64,000 nt of DNA, taken from assembly GCA_963422275.1 (NCBI GenBank), contig OY729418.1, forward strand, positions 3,906,001 through 3,970,000, read 5' to 3'. The notes below the pieces were generated by a model, which was given only the letters and a program-made list of their open reading frames with translations, searched no databases and was not told where the DNA came from. Position numbers and translations under genes: made by a program. The DNA is from G963422275 sp963422275 (lineage in GTDB: Bacteria > Pseudomonadota > Alphaproteobacteria > Rhodobacterales > Rhodobacteraceae). Below, one piece after another: positions 8,498 through 16,959 of this stretch; within the stretch, counting starts at the first letter, position 1, and each line of letters begins with the position of its first letter.

Positions 8498-9710
8498 GGA
8501 ACCTCTGAATATAGCCCGGTTTTGGTCGTTGCATTGCGCATCCGGTGCGCGCCCGCTGTCTTGCGCCACGCCTTTCTTTTGGGGATCCTGACATGCAGCG
8601 CCTTCGGCAATTGACCTTTGCCAGCCTTCAATGCGATCGCAAGACGCGCCGCGAGATCTTTCTGGAGCGGATGGACGGCCTGATCCCCTGGGAGCGCCTG
8701 GAGGCCCGCATTGCGCCGGCGTGTCCGAAGGGCGGCCGCAAGGGGCGACAGCCGCATCCGCTGTCGGTGATGCTGCGCGTGCACTGCGTTCAGTTGTTCT
8801 GCAATCTGAGCGACCCGTTGATGGAGGACCGGCTTGCGAGGCGGAGAGCATCCGGCGCCTTGCCGGGGCGGTGCTTGAGAAGGTTCCGGACGAGACGACG
8901 GTCCCGACTTCCGCCACCAGCTGGAGCGCCACGGACTGGCGCACCTGCCGTTCGGGATATCGGGGATCACCTGGCCGAGCGGGGGGTTTTGCTGAAGAAG
9001 GGCAGCATCGTTGACGCCACCATCATTTCGGCACCGTCGTCGACCAGGAACGAGAGCAACGCCCGCGATCCGGAGATGCACCAGACCAGGAAGGGGAACC
9101 GGTGGCATTTCGGGATGAAGCTGCACATCGGCACCGACCCCCGAGGTCTGGTGCACCATCTGGAGGGAACGGCCGCCAACGTTCACGACCTGACGCCTTC
9201 GGGTCGGCTTCTGCACGGCGAGGAGGAGCGAGTCCGGGGTGACTCCGGATACCGCGGGACCGGCAAGCGGGCGGAGCACGCGCATCGCGAGGTGTCGTGG
9301 CAGATTGCCATGCCCCCGGGCCAGCGCCGGACGCTGGCGCCGGGCAGCGCCGCGGCCAAGGCGGAGAAGGCGAAGGTCCGGGTGCGGGCGCGGGTGGAAC
9401 ATCCGTTCCGGATCATCAAGCGGGTGTTCGGCTGCGACATGGTTCGGTATCGGGGTCTGGAGAGGAACGTGCAGCGGCTTGCGCCGCTTCCGGGCTTCTC
9501 GAACCTGATGATTGCCCAGCCGCACTTGCAATGACAGGGGATCAGTGTGTCCGGAATTTGCCGGACCGGCCCTGCGGGGGCTGAAGTGGCGGCGGTTTCG
9601 CCCCGAAAACGCGCATTTGCGGCTTCCGGACCGCCGAAAAACGACCGGTGCAGCCGGGAAGGGCAAATTCCGCAGCAAACCCCAAAAAAACCCTCCAAAT
9701 CAGAGGTTCC
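8498..9710 (+). mobile_element. IS5-family element A, copy 1 (1213 bp) with CTAG target duplication
   Basis: Left end GGAACCTCTGAAT at 8498, right end the complement (aatcagaggttcc) at 9698-9710, flanked by CTAG at 8494-8497 and 9711-9714. CTAG-like targets are typical of IS5 elements. It encodes one transposase. Copies 2 (42709-43925) and 3 (58483-59698) have the same ends and size. It sits at the second CTAG that interrupts element H. Confidence 0.9.
8593..9534 (+). CDS. IS5-family transposase, copy A1 (open frame with a scrambled patch)
   Basis: 313-residue open frame from ATG 8593. The N-terminus (MQRLRQLTFASLQ ... DGLIPWERLEARI ... NLSDPLMEDRL) and the C-terminal DDE core fit IS5 transposases. 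Core motifs are IVDATIISAPSS (first Asp), GDSGYRG (second Asp) and RVEHPFRIIKRVFG (Glu). Between about 8830 and 8960 the conserved sequence moves through the other two frames (AESIRRLAGAVLEKVPDETT, then FRHQLERHGLAH) before the first frame resumes at IGDHLAERG. About 45 residues are therefore scrambled. Activity is doubtful. It lacks the 1-nt loss seen in copies 2 and 3. Confidence 0.75.
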   Translation: MQRLRQLTFASLQCDRKTRREIFLERMDGLIPWERLEARIAPACPKGGRKGRQPHPLSVMLRVHCVQLFCNLSDPLMEDRLARRRASGALPGRCLRRFRTRRRSRLPPPAGAPRTGAPAVRDIGDHLAERGVLLKKGSIVDATIISAPSSTRNESNARDPEMHQTRKGNRWHFGMKLHIGTDPRGLVHHLEGTAANVHDLTPSGRLLHGEEERVRGDSGYRGTGKRAEHAHREVSWQIAMPPGQRRTLAPGSAAAKAEKAKVRVRARVEHPFRIIKRVFGCDMVRYRGLERNVQRLAPLPGFSNLMIAQPHLQ

Positions 9711-10308
9711 CTAGCTGTTCCGGGAGCGCCCGAAGGAGGGCGGGTCGCACGGCTGCCGGCGCAAGTGGACGCCTCGACCGCTGAGGCTCCGAAGCAACGC
9801 AACACGCGGGACGGGAACGCGCGCATCAAGAGCGACGAGAGACCGGAGGACAGGCTCGAGGTGAAGCGCTGATCGAAGCATGGCCGGGGCCACTGCGGCT
9901 ACAGGAACCATATCAGCGTCGGCAGCAAGCACAAGCTACCCGCACACACCGGGGAACGGAGGCGGCGTTCGCGGCAAGACAACCGGGCAAAGGAAACGAA
10001 CCGCAAGCGGCTGAAGTGTTGGGCACGGATTGGACATATCCTTGCCTGGCAGGGAAGCTGCCCGGATAGCGATGAAGATCGGCCAGCAGAATCTAACATG
10101 CAGATGCGGCGTTATACCTAACTATCGGGACGGGTGTGTCCGCGGGAAGCGAAGGGGCGAAGACAGGGCCCGAAATACACCATATCCGTAGATAACAGAG
10201 GTTTCTTTAGTGCGAGGCGCCTAAATTCACACGTGCGCCATAGTTGTTGACAAGGTCGAAGACTCCATTCATGAAAAACGGAGGGCTTTATCAGGAGACA
10301 AGGAAGCA

Positions 10309-12672
10309 ATGGGAACAATGAAAATATCTTTAAATTTTCATGATAAATGGCTCATATTTCAGCTTGAATTGCTTGTCATGCTCTTCTTGCTATTGTCAAT
10401 GTCATTTCAATCGGCCGAAGCGCAATCGTTCGACTATTCAAAAATTGAGGTCGAAGGCAACTTCAGGATCGACAAGGTCGACATCATTCGCATCGCGGGC
10501 TTGCCCAAATCCGGAGTGATTTCAACGGAAAGGCTGAATTCGGCCTACACCAGTCTGGCGAACTCAGAGTTGTTCGAGGATATTTTAATTTCTGACGAAG
10601 GCGCAGTGCTTTTGATCTCGGTTGTTGAGTACCCGATCATCAACAAAATCGTGATTGAGGGAAACCGTCGGGTCAAGGATGAAAGACTTATCGAAGTCGT
10701 TAGTTCCCAAGTCCGTCATGTATACAAGCCCTCTCAAGCTGAAGCCGACGCATTTGCCATTGGCGAGGTTTACCGTATAGCTGGCCGCTTGGCAGCGTCA
10801 GTCGACCCAAAGATCATCCGGCGGTCAGACAACCGGGTGGACTTGGTGTTTGAAGTGGTTGAAGGCAAGGTCGTTGAGGTCGAACGCATCAGCTTCGTGG
10901 GCAATAAAGCCTATTCAGACAACCGCCTCCGCAGGCTGCTGCGGTCCAAGCAGGCAAATTTTCTTAGAGCATTCGTGCAAAGCGACACGTTCGTTGCTGA
11001 ACGTCTCGAACTCGACAAGTCTCTTCTGCAAGATTTTTACTATTCGCGTGGATATGTCGATTTCGAAGTCACGTCGGTCTCTTCCCAGCTCACCCAAGAA
11101 CGGGATGCCTTTTTCGTTGCGTTCCACATTGAAGAGGGCCATCAGTTTACGTTCGGCGAGATCACGGCAACCAGTGAATTACCGGAGGTGGATGTCAATC
11201 TTTTCGTTGCTGAAAGCCGCATTAGGTCTGGGAGTGTGTATACACCCACACTCGTGACCAACACGGTTCAAAGAATGGAGCACTTGGCTTTGTCCAATGG
11301 CCTTCAGTTCGTCCGGGTAGTTCCGCAGGTGACACGCAACAGCCACAACCGATCGTTGGACATCGCGTTCAATATCGAGAAGGGTCCCAGAATCTTTATT
11401 GAGCGCATCGACATTCAGGGGAACCCGACAACTCTTGACCGGGTCATCCGCCGCCAATTCCGAGTTGCAGAAGGCGACCCACTCAATCCAAGGGAAATCG
11501 CCGAAGCCGCCGAAAGAATCCGGGCACTCAATTATTTCTCGAAAGTAGAGGTAACATCTCAGGAAGGATCATCTCCAACCCAAGCGGTAGTAATGGTCGA
11601 TTTGGACGAGCAGCCGACAGGCTCGCTGAGCTTCGGTGTTGCCTACGCCGAAGATGAGGGAGTGTCCGGCAACGTTCAGTTGTCGGAACGCAACCTTCTC
11701 GGAAGAGGTCAGTTCTTGAGTGTTAGCCTTGACACGGGCTCAAAATCAAAGGGGTACGCTTTGACGTTCAGCGAGCCGCAGCTACTAGACAGAGACCTCT
11801 CCCTGACGGTCGCGACCTCATATCAAACGACTAACAAGTATGGAGAGAACTTTGACACTAGCATCTTTCGCTTCTCTCCGTCACTTCGCTTCCCGATTAG
11901 CGAAACCAGTCGACTCGGTGTGCGATTTGAGGCCAACAAGTATAAGTTTTCTGGAGTCAAGTACGACGATAAGGACATATCTCAAATCATCAGAGCTGAC
12001 TTGTTTCCGGGTGGAACGACACGTACGGGGGACAACCTGACGTTAGGGTACGACCTCAGCTACGACTCTCGGAGAACCGGGTTCAATCCTAGGCGGGGAT
12101 ATCAGGCACGGATTGGGCAGGACCTCATTTGGGGAAAGCGAAACTATATTGCGATGCGATCAACCGTTCTTGCCAGAGTGCACACCGCTTTGTTCAACGA
12201 AGATCTATTGCTTTCCGCGACGTTTGAGGGAGGGGCATTGCTCGCTAGAAAGGGTAATACTCGATTTGAGGACCGATTTCGCATGAACAGCAGGCTAATG
12301 CGGGGTTTCCGTTACAACGGCACTGGCCCTCGCGACCTGAAAACGAAGGATGCCCTCGGTGGCAACTATTTCGCGGTTGCCCGCCTTGAAAGTGAGTTTC
12401 CTCTCGGGTTTGCTCAAGATGTCGGCATATCCGGTGGTGCCTTTTTCGATTTTGGATCAATTTGGGGGTTGGACGAAACTAATTGTTCAATAATCAGTAA
12501 AAAAGATTCTTGCGAAGTAGATGATTCAATGAACATGCGGGCAGCAGCTGGAGTTTCCCTGTTCTGGAAGACGCCTTTTGGACCCTTGCGGTTCAATTTC
12601 TCGCGGCCACTGAAGAAAGAAGTCTATGACGAAACTCTGAATTTTGATCTGACTCTCTCCTCAGATATCTAG
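10309..12672 (+). CDS. bamA: outer membrane protein assembly factor BamA
   Basis: Central Omp85 pore that folds and inserts outer-membrane beta-barrels. 787 residues. A signal peptide ends near residue 40 (...SAEAQ). About five POTRA repeats (roughly residues 42-440) are recognisable by IxxIxIEGNRRV / GNxxxxDRVIRRQF blocks. A surface-antigen barrel fills the rest. RBS AAGGAAG precedes ATG 10309. The last residues are FDLTLSSDI, so the usual C-terminal aromatic of the BAM recognition signal is missing. Placed between rseP and skp as usual, but 3.4 kb of IS now lies upstream, so it may need its own promoter. Confidence 0.95.
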   Translation: MGTMKISLNFHDKWLIFQLELLVMLFLLLSMSFQSAEAQSFDYSKIEVEGNFRIDKVDIIRIAGLPKSGVISTERLNSAYTSLANSELFEDILISDEGAVLLISVVEYPIINKIVIEGNRRVKDERLIEVVSSQVRHVYKPSQAEADAFAIGEVYRIAGRLAASVDPKIIRRSDNRVDLVFEVVEGKVVEVERISFVGNKAYSDNRLRRLLRSKQANFLRAFVQSDTFVAERLELDKSLLQDFYYSRGYVDFEVTSVSSQLTQERDAFFVAFHIEEGHQFTFGEITATSELPEVDVNLFVAESRIRSGSVYTPTLVTNTVQRMEHLALSNGLQFVRVVPQVTRNSHNRSLDIAFNIEKGPRIFIERIDIQGNPTTLDRVIRRQFRVAEGDPLNPREIAEAAERIRALNYFSKVEVTSQEGSSPTQAVVMVDLDEQPTGSLSFGVAYAEDEGVSGNVQLSERNLLGRGQFLSVSLDTGSKSKGYALTFSEPQLLDRDLSLTVATSYQTTNKYGENFDTSIFRFSPSLRFPISETSRLGVRFEANKYKFSGVKYDDKDISQIIRADLFPGGTTRTGDNLTLGYDLSYDSRRTGFNPRRGYQARIGQDLIWGKRNYIAMRSTVLARVHTALFNEDLLLSATFEGGALLARKGNTRFEDRFRMNSRLMRGFRYNGTGPRDLKTKDALGGNYFAVARLESEFPLGFAQDVGISGGAFFDFGSIWGLDETNCSIISKKDSCEVDDSMNMRAAAGVSLFWKTPFGPLRFNFSRPLKKEVYDETLNFDLTLSSDI

Positions 12673-12675
12673 TTC

Positions 12676-13314
12676 ATGCGTGGGAATCCAATATTAACTT
12701 TCCTACTGTTGGTCTTCACAGTTACTATGGCCAATGGTCAAACTGAGCGCGGGCCTGAAGCTCAACTGCATATGATTCAATCCAGCGGGTCCCCCGCTGT
12801 TGTGGTCGTTGACTTCGATGCCCTCTTTGGTGCGTCTGCATTCGGTATTCGCGTGCTGGCAGAAAATGAGGATGCACTTAGAGCACTCTCGGACGAAAAC
12901 ATGGGAAATGTTGTCAGGTTAGAAGCCGAGGAAAACGACCTTGCTCGAAGGAAACCCAAATTGTCCGATGAAGAATTTACGAAAGAAAGGGCGAAATTTA
13001 ATGAACTAGCCAAGTCGCTTCGTGAAAAGCAGGACAAAAAAGGGGAAAGAATTCAAGAATGGTTCCGACTTCAAGAAGCAACGTTTGAAGCTATAGTTCG
13101 TCAAATACTCAGCAATGTTGCCATGTTCTCCAGAATCGATGTTGTGCTGTCAAAAGACTCTGCAATTTGGTTTAGCGACCACATAGATGCAACACCTAGC
13201 ATTCTAGAAAGAATCAACGCGGCGTATGGCGACGGAACGAAAATTGAAGGCTATAGGACAGCGCGAGAGTATGCCCAAATTGATGGCGTAATTCTTGATC
13301 CGGCAGGTGACTGA
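12676..13314 (+). CDS. OmpH/Skp-family periplasmic chaperone
   Basis: 212 residues starting 3 nt after the bamA stop. It has an N-terminal signal peptide (LTFLLLVFTVTMANG), a VVVVDFDALFGAS beta strand typical of the OmpH start, then a long charged coiled-coil (residues about 75-150, rich in E, K, R and L). It ends in a short domain with VVLSKDSAIWFS. Skp-type trimers hold unfolded outer-membrane proteins for BamA, which fits its position. The C-terminus is somewhat longer than in enteric Skp. Confidence 0.85.
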   Translation: MRGNPILTFLLLVFTVTMANGQTERGPEAQLHMIQSSGSPAVVVVDFDALFGASAFGIRVLAENEDALRALSDENMGNVVRLEAEENDLARRKPKLSDEEFTKERAKFNELAKSLREKQDKKGERIQEWFRLQEATFEAIVRQILSNVAMFSRIDVVLSKDSAIWFSDHIDATPSILERINAAYGDGTKIEGYRTAREYAQIDGVILDPAGD

Positions 13315-13989
13315 ATAAACGAAATCCTCGGAGCGGTCCACGTTTGCAAGCTATATGTGGACGGTAGATTTCCACTGCCCACAGACCCGCCGTAAACATT
13401 CGCATTTGCAAGAAAAGACCGTTGCGAAAGCAGGCATTTCAGGCTGCATCTGGACTTCCATAGCTGGCTGAGTGCCTAGCGAACGAATCGTTTATGGTAT
13501 CGACACAAGGGATGTCTCCGGGTGACTTGGAACATAGTCCCCGACCAGGTCCAGCCTTGGCAAGGCAGGCGCAGTTGGCGGAGGTTCTTGGCCCAGTGCG
13601 CTCGCGCTTGGGGCGGGTGCTGCGATGTCGAACTGATGATCCGGGTTCTCCTCCTCGGCCAGTGGCACGCTGTCGGACCGGGGATCAAGCGGGCGCTGAC
13701 GGTACGCCTCAACTTCATGCTGTCCGTTGGCCGGTCGATGTTTGAGTGAAGTCCCGATCACGCGACGATCATGGAGAGAGCGGCTCGTCCGCGGCATCAG
13801 ATCGAAATAGTGGCCGAGGGGGAGGCGCGCCGCACTTCCCGACCCTAGTGGCAACTGCACGGCACGAAGGGCGCTCGCCGACAAGGGGCTGTCCAGCGCG
13901 GCTAACCGAGCTTGCCTCGCCGAGGCGGGGATCATGTTCCGGGTGGCGGGCTGTGGAGGCTGAGCTAACCCTGAAGGCGATGGTAATTA

Positions 13990-14992
13990 ACCCCAATTCT
14001 GGATAAGAGGGGTGAGGGGGTTCCCAAATCGGGCGTGGCCTGATTCTGTATCCGCAATCAAAATCAACGGATGGGATCCCCTCAATGAGCACCTCTGTCA
14101 TCGCACTGTTCTGCTGTCTCGACGACTTTGCAAAGGCCTTTGAAGAATGGGAGCGGCATCGGCTGATCGGCACAGGCCGCCAGCGCTCGTGCTCGGGCAA
14201 GCTCTCGCTCAGCGAAATGCTCTTCATCATGGTGCTGTTTCATCTCTCGCCCTTCAAGCATTTCAAGGCTTTCCGGTTCCATGGCGTGGAGCGGAAATAT
14301 CGCGACTGCTTTGGAGACCTGCCGAGCTGCGGACGGTTTGTCGCTCTGATGCCGCGCTTGCCGGTTCCGTTTTGCATCTTGATGCAATGCTTTCGCGGTG
14401 AGCGGGATCTATTTTGTGGACAGCACCAAGCTCGCTGTCTGCCACAACGCACGGATCAACCGGAACAAGGTGTTCAAGGGACTGGCCAAACGGGGCCGAA
14501 GCACCATGGGGTGGTTTTTCGGGTTCAAGCTGCATCTGGTCATCAACGACAAGGGTCAGGTCATGGCCGTCAAGATCACGCCTGGAAACACCGACGACCG
14601 CAAGCCGCTTGAAACCATGATTGCCGAGTTGGAAGGCAAGGCGTTCGGCGATAAAGGCTGCCTTTCGAAGCCGCTTTTCCAGCGTTTGTGGCAACAGGGC
14701 CTGCACCTGATCACTGGCATTCGCCGCAACATGAAAAACTTTCTTCTGCCCATTCTGGACCAAATCATGTTGCGGAAGCGGTTCATCATTGAAACGCTGT
14801 TCGATAAACTGAAATCGAGCATGGGATTGGAACACACACGACACCGGTCCCCAACAAATGCCTTTGTTCATATCCTGTCATGTCTGGCTGCCTATATTCT
14901 GGCGCAGCCAAAGGTCAAAATCGGCAAAATCGTCGTGCCAGACGCCATTCGGTGCATGCCAAAACCAAACAGAGCTTATCCATAACTCGGGT
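13990..14992 (+). mobile_element. IS982-family element (1003 bp) with TAATTA target duplication
   Basis: Ends ACCCCAATTCTGGATAAG (left, 13990) and the complement of ACCCGAGTTATGGATAAG (right, to 14992) are imperfect 18-base terminal repeats. Both sides carry TAATTA (13984-13989 and 14993-14998). The ACCC start, about 1 kb length and transposase type identify IS982. It is nested in decayed element D1. Confidence 0.9.
14085..14985 (+). pseudogene. IS982 transposase, split by a frameshift
   Basis: The N-terminal part runs in one frame from ATG 14085 (MSTSVIALFCCLDDF) to about 14395. The rest is in the +1 frame from about 14398 to the stop at 14985. The second part holds the IS982 catalytic core: IYFVDSTKLAVCHN (Asp), GDKGCLSK (Asp) and LRKRFIIETLFDKLK (Glu). 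One indel near 14396 separates the parts. Otherwise the sequence is well preserved, so loss of function looks recent. Confidence 0.85.
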
Positions 14993-15189
14993 TAATTAAC
15001 CTTGCTCAAGGCGACAACCGGATCGATCTCGTCGAGGCTTGAGGACCGGAGTCTGTCCCTCATCTGTCCGATGCGGCGCTTCGATGCCTGAAACTGCTCC
15101 TTTTGGGGCCAAAATTGCGTCCGAAAGGCGCGCAACCGGCTTCAAACGGTGGAATGCAGAGAAAAACACCGGCTTTCGCAACAGTCTTT

Positions 15190-15648
15190 TACAAGCGGTT
15201 TTCGACGTGATTCAAGGGTTCATGAGCTAGACCTTCCGTCACCGGGACGTTGACCGGATGTGACGTCCGCGGCGATTGGGGGGCGGTGCGCGCAGACGGC
15301 CCTGACAAGCTTGGCAAGCCTGCAAGTCGTTGCAACGTCCTTGAAACTCGGTCTATCGAATCATCGCCAGATCGCCAACGCTTCACAAGGCTTTTGTGAA
15401 ACAGGGCATTTGCTTTTAAATTTTCCCGTTTGGGTTGGCTCATCAAATCCTTGAAGAAAACAGGAAAACCTGCATGTACTTGCCTATGCGTTGTTGCTTG
15501 CGGCACATTGCATCACCGGCTGGAAGGCAAAAGTGGAATTTTTCAAGAGCGGCGGCTTTACCGCAACGCCACCCAGCGCTTGCGGCAAAATGGTGCAATT
15601 GATAAAGTATCCCATAGTTTTTGATTGAGCAGGGTGCATTTAAGCAGA
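15190..15648 (+). other. gap before fabZ: possible IS110-type remnant
   Basis: About 460 bases with no intact gene. Around 15447-15600 the plus strand reads LKKTGKPACTCLCVVACGTLHHRLEGK. This recalls the conserved C-terminus of IS110 transposases (xAGKPxKVALxAVxRKLL). Related stretches occur at about 26320-26450 and 42640-42700, so this is another dispersed, decayed repeat. Any promoter for fabZ would have to lie here. Confidence 0.4.
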
Positions 15649-16128
15649 ATGGATAAATTTGTCGAGTTGGCTAGTTCGGATGCTGATCTTGGAATGATTA
15701 TGCGGATGATCCCACACCGCTATCCGTTCCTAATGATCGACAAGGTGATCGACATGAGACGAGCCGAAAGCGCAGTCGGGATAAAGAATGTAACTGTCAA
15801 CGAACCGCACTTCGTCGGACATTTTCCCGATCAGCCGGTTATGCCGGGAGTTGCCGTCGTTGAGGCGATGGCGCAAACAGCCGCGGTCCTAGTCAGCCAC
15901 ACTCTTGACCTAATTGACAAGCCCATCGGAATATACTTGCTTGCATTGGACAAAGCGCGATTCAGAAGAATGGTTGTACCAGGCGATGTCCTTCGCCTTT
16001 GCCTTACCGTAATGCGGGGCAGGGGAAAAATCTGGAAGTTCCACGGCGAAGGTCGAGTCGACGGCGAAATCGCAGCAGCGGCTGAAATCACGGCTCTTTG
16101 GGAATTGAGGGACACCGGGGCACGATAG
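15649..16128 (+). CDS. fabZ: 3-hydroxyacyl-[ACP] dehydratase FabZ
   Basis: Hot-dog-fold dehydratase of type II fatty-acid synthesis, also setting the acyl pool for lipid A. 159 residues from ATG 15649. A TTG at 15625 would add 8 residues without support. Signatures: IPHRYPFLMIDKV and GHFPDQPVMPGVAVVEAMAQ, with the catalytic His in the first part and Glu in the second. The stop is immediately followed by the lpxA ATG. Confidence 0.94.
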   Translation: MDKFVELASSDADLGMIMRMIPHRYPFLMIDKVIDMRRAESAVGIKNVTVNEPHFVGHFPDQPVMPGVAVVEAMAQTAAVLVSHTLDLIDKPIGIYLLALDKARFRRMVVPGDVLRLCLTVMRGRGKIWKFHGEGRVDGEIAAAAEITALWELRDTGAR

Positions 16129-16959
16129 ATGCCAATTGATCCATCAGCCAGCGTACACTTGTCGGCAGTCGTCGCCCCCGAGGCCAAGATCGGACCCAAT
16201 ACCACAATCGGTCCTTTTTCGGTCATTGGACCAGAGGTCACCCTCGGGCCCGATGTAAATGTCAAGTCCCACGCGGTGATTACCGGCTGGACCGAGGTCG
16301 GGCGTGGGACCGAAGTCTTCCCGTTCGCTTGCATCGGCGAAATTCCGCAGGATCTCAAGTATTCTGGGGAGCACACACGGCTTGTTGTAGGCCAGAGAAA
16401 TCGAATCCGCGAAGGAGTGACAATGAACGTCGGGACTCACCATGGCGGCGGGGTTACGGTAGTGGGTGACGATTGCTTGTTTATGACTGGAGCACATGTC
16501 GGGCATGATGTTCGTGTGGGGAATGGAGTGATAATGGCCAATCAAGCCGCGCTCGGAGGCCATTGCGTTATCCAAGACCACGCCATCATTGGCGGATTGG
16601 CCGGAATCCATCAGTTTGTCAGAATTGGCCGAGGGGCGATCATCGGCGCACTGACGATGGTGCGCAGGGACGTAATTCCATATGGATTTGTTCAAGGCCC
16701 TGCCGGGTCCCTGGAAGGCCTGAACTTGGTTGGCCTCAAACGCCGCGGCGTGAAGAAACCTGAAATAGCTGCTCTCACGAAGTCCTACAAGAAGCTTGAG
16801 TCGTTAGACGGCCCTTTCCGAGAGCGGATCATCGCGGTCAAGAACGGCAACTGCAGTTGTGCCTTGTTCGAACACATTGCCAACTTCGTGTTGGGCGACT
16901 CGGACCGTGCCTTCCTAACGCCAAATCCAAGCGCAAATGCCAGCACCGATAAGGGATAA
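16129..16959 (+). CDS. lpxA: UDP-N-acetylglucosamine acyltransferase LpxA
   Basis: First step of lipid A synthesis. 276 residues. A left-handed beta-helix of hexapeptide repeats fills the first about 190 residues. It includes the HxGHDVRVG active-site region and LGGHCVIQDHAIIGG. A helical C-terminus follows. Starts directly on the fabZ stop (TAG-ATG) and overlaps lpxI by 23 nt. Confidence 0.95.
   Translation: MPIDPSASVHLSAVVAPEAKIGPNTTIGPFSVIGPEVTLGPDVNVKSHAVITGWTEVGRGTEVFPFACIGEIPQDLKYSGEHTRLVVGQRNRIREGVTMNVGTHHGGGVTVVGDDCLFMTGAHVGHDVRVGNGVIMANQAALGGHCVIQDHAIIGGLAGIHQFVRIGRGAIIGALTMVRRDVIPYGFVQGPAGSLEGLNLVGLKRRGVKKPEIAALTKSYKKLESLDGPFRERIIAVKNGNCSCALFEHIANFVLGDSDRAFLTPNPSANASTDKG

Larger units (their letters stand above)
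7346..10115 (+). mobile_element. decayed IS5-family element H, split into three parts by later insertions
   Basis: Three separated stretches read as one transposase when the inserts are removed. 7346-7542 gives the N-terminus (MQLSFFDFDAP ... DDRVL). 8174-8303 continues as VLQDTHKLSGDQTEHRTCDRVSF. 9711-10115 continues as VDASTAEAPKQRNTRDGNA, HGRGHCGYRNHIS and a C-terminal KIGQQNLT-like end. This matches IS5-type transposases with LVLQ..H.LSD.Q.EY..RDRLSF and APKQRNT blocks. The frame is broken by indels and stops. The first cut is the CTAG target of element B1, the second a CTAG at 8300-8303. Confidence 0.7.
13414..15189. mobile_element. decayed DDE element D1 with 17-base inverted ends, interrupted by IS982
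   Basis: Bounded by AAAGACCGTTGCGAAAG (13414-13430) and its near-perfect inverse (15173-15189). Without the inner IS982 it is about 0.77 kb. Weak transposase traces can be read on the plus strand: DVELMIRVLLLGQW at about 13625 and ADKGLSSAANRACLAEAGIMF at about 13875. Both resemble IS5-type N-terminal and mid blocks. Many stops and frameshifts. It fills the space between skp and fabZ, where lpxD is found in many proteobacteria. Confidence 0.6.

Noticed and set aside
8593..9534. Programmed frameshifting in the A-type transposase
   Set aside because: The patch passes through three frames and has no obvious slippery sequence and hairpin pair. Shared decay is simpler.
16144..16695. 183-codon frame antisense to lpxA
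   Set aside because: Shadow of the hexapeptide repeats of lpxA, no independent features.
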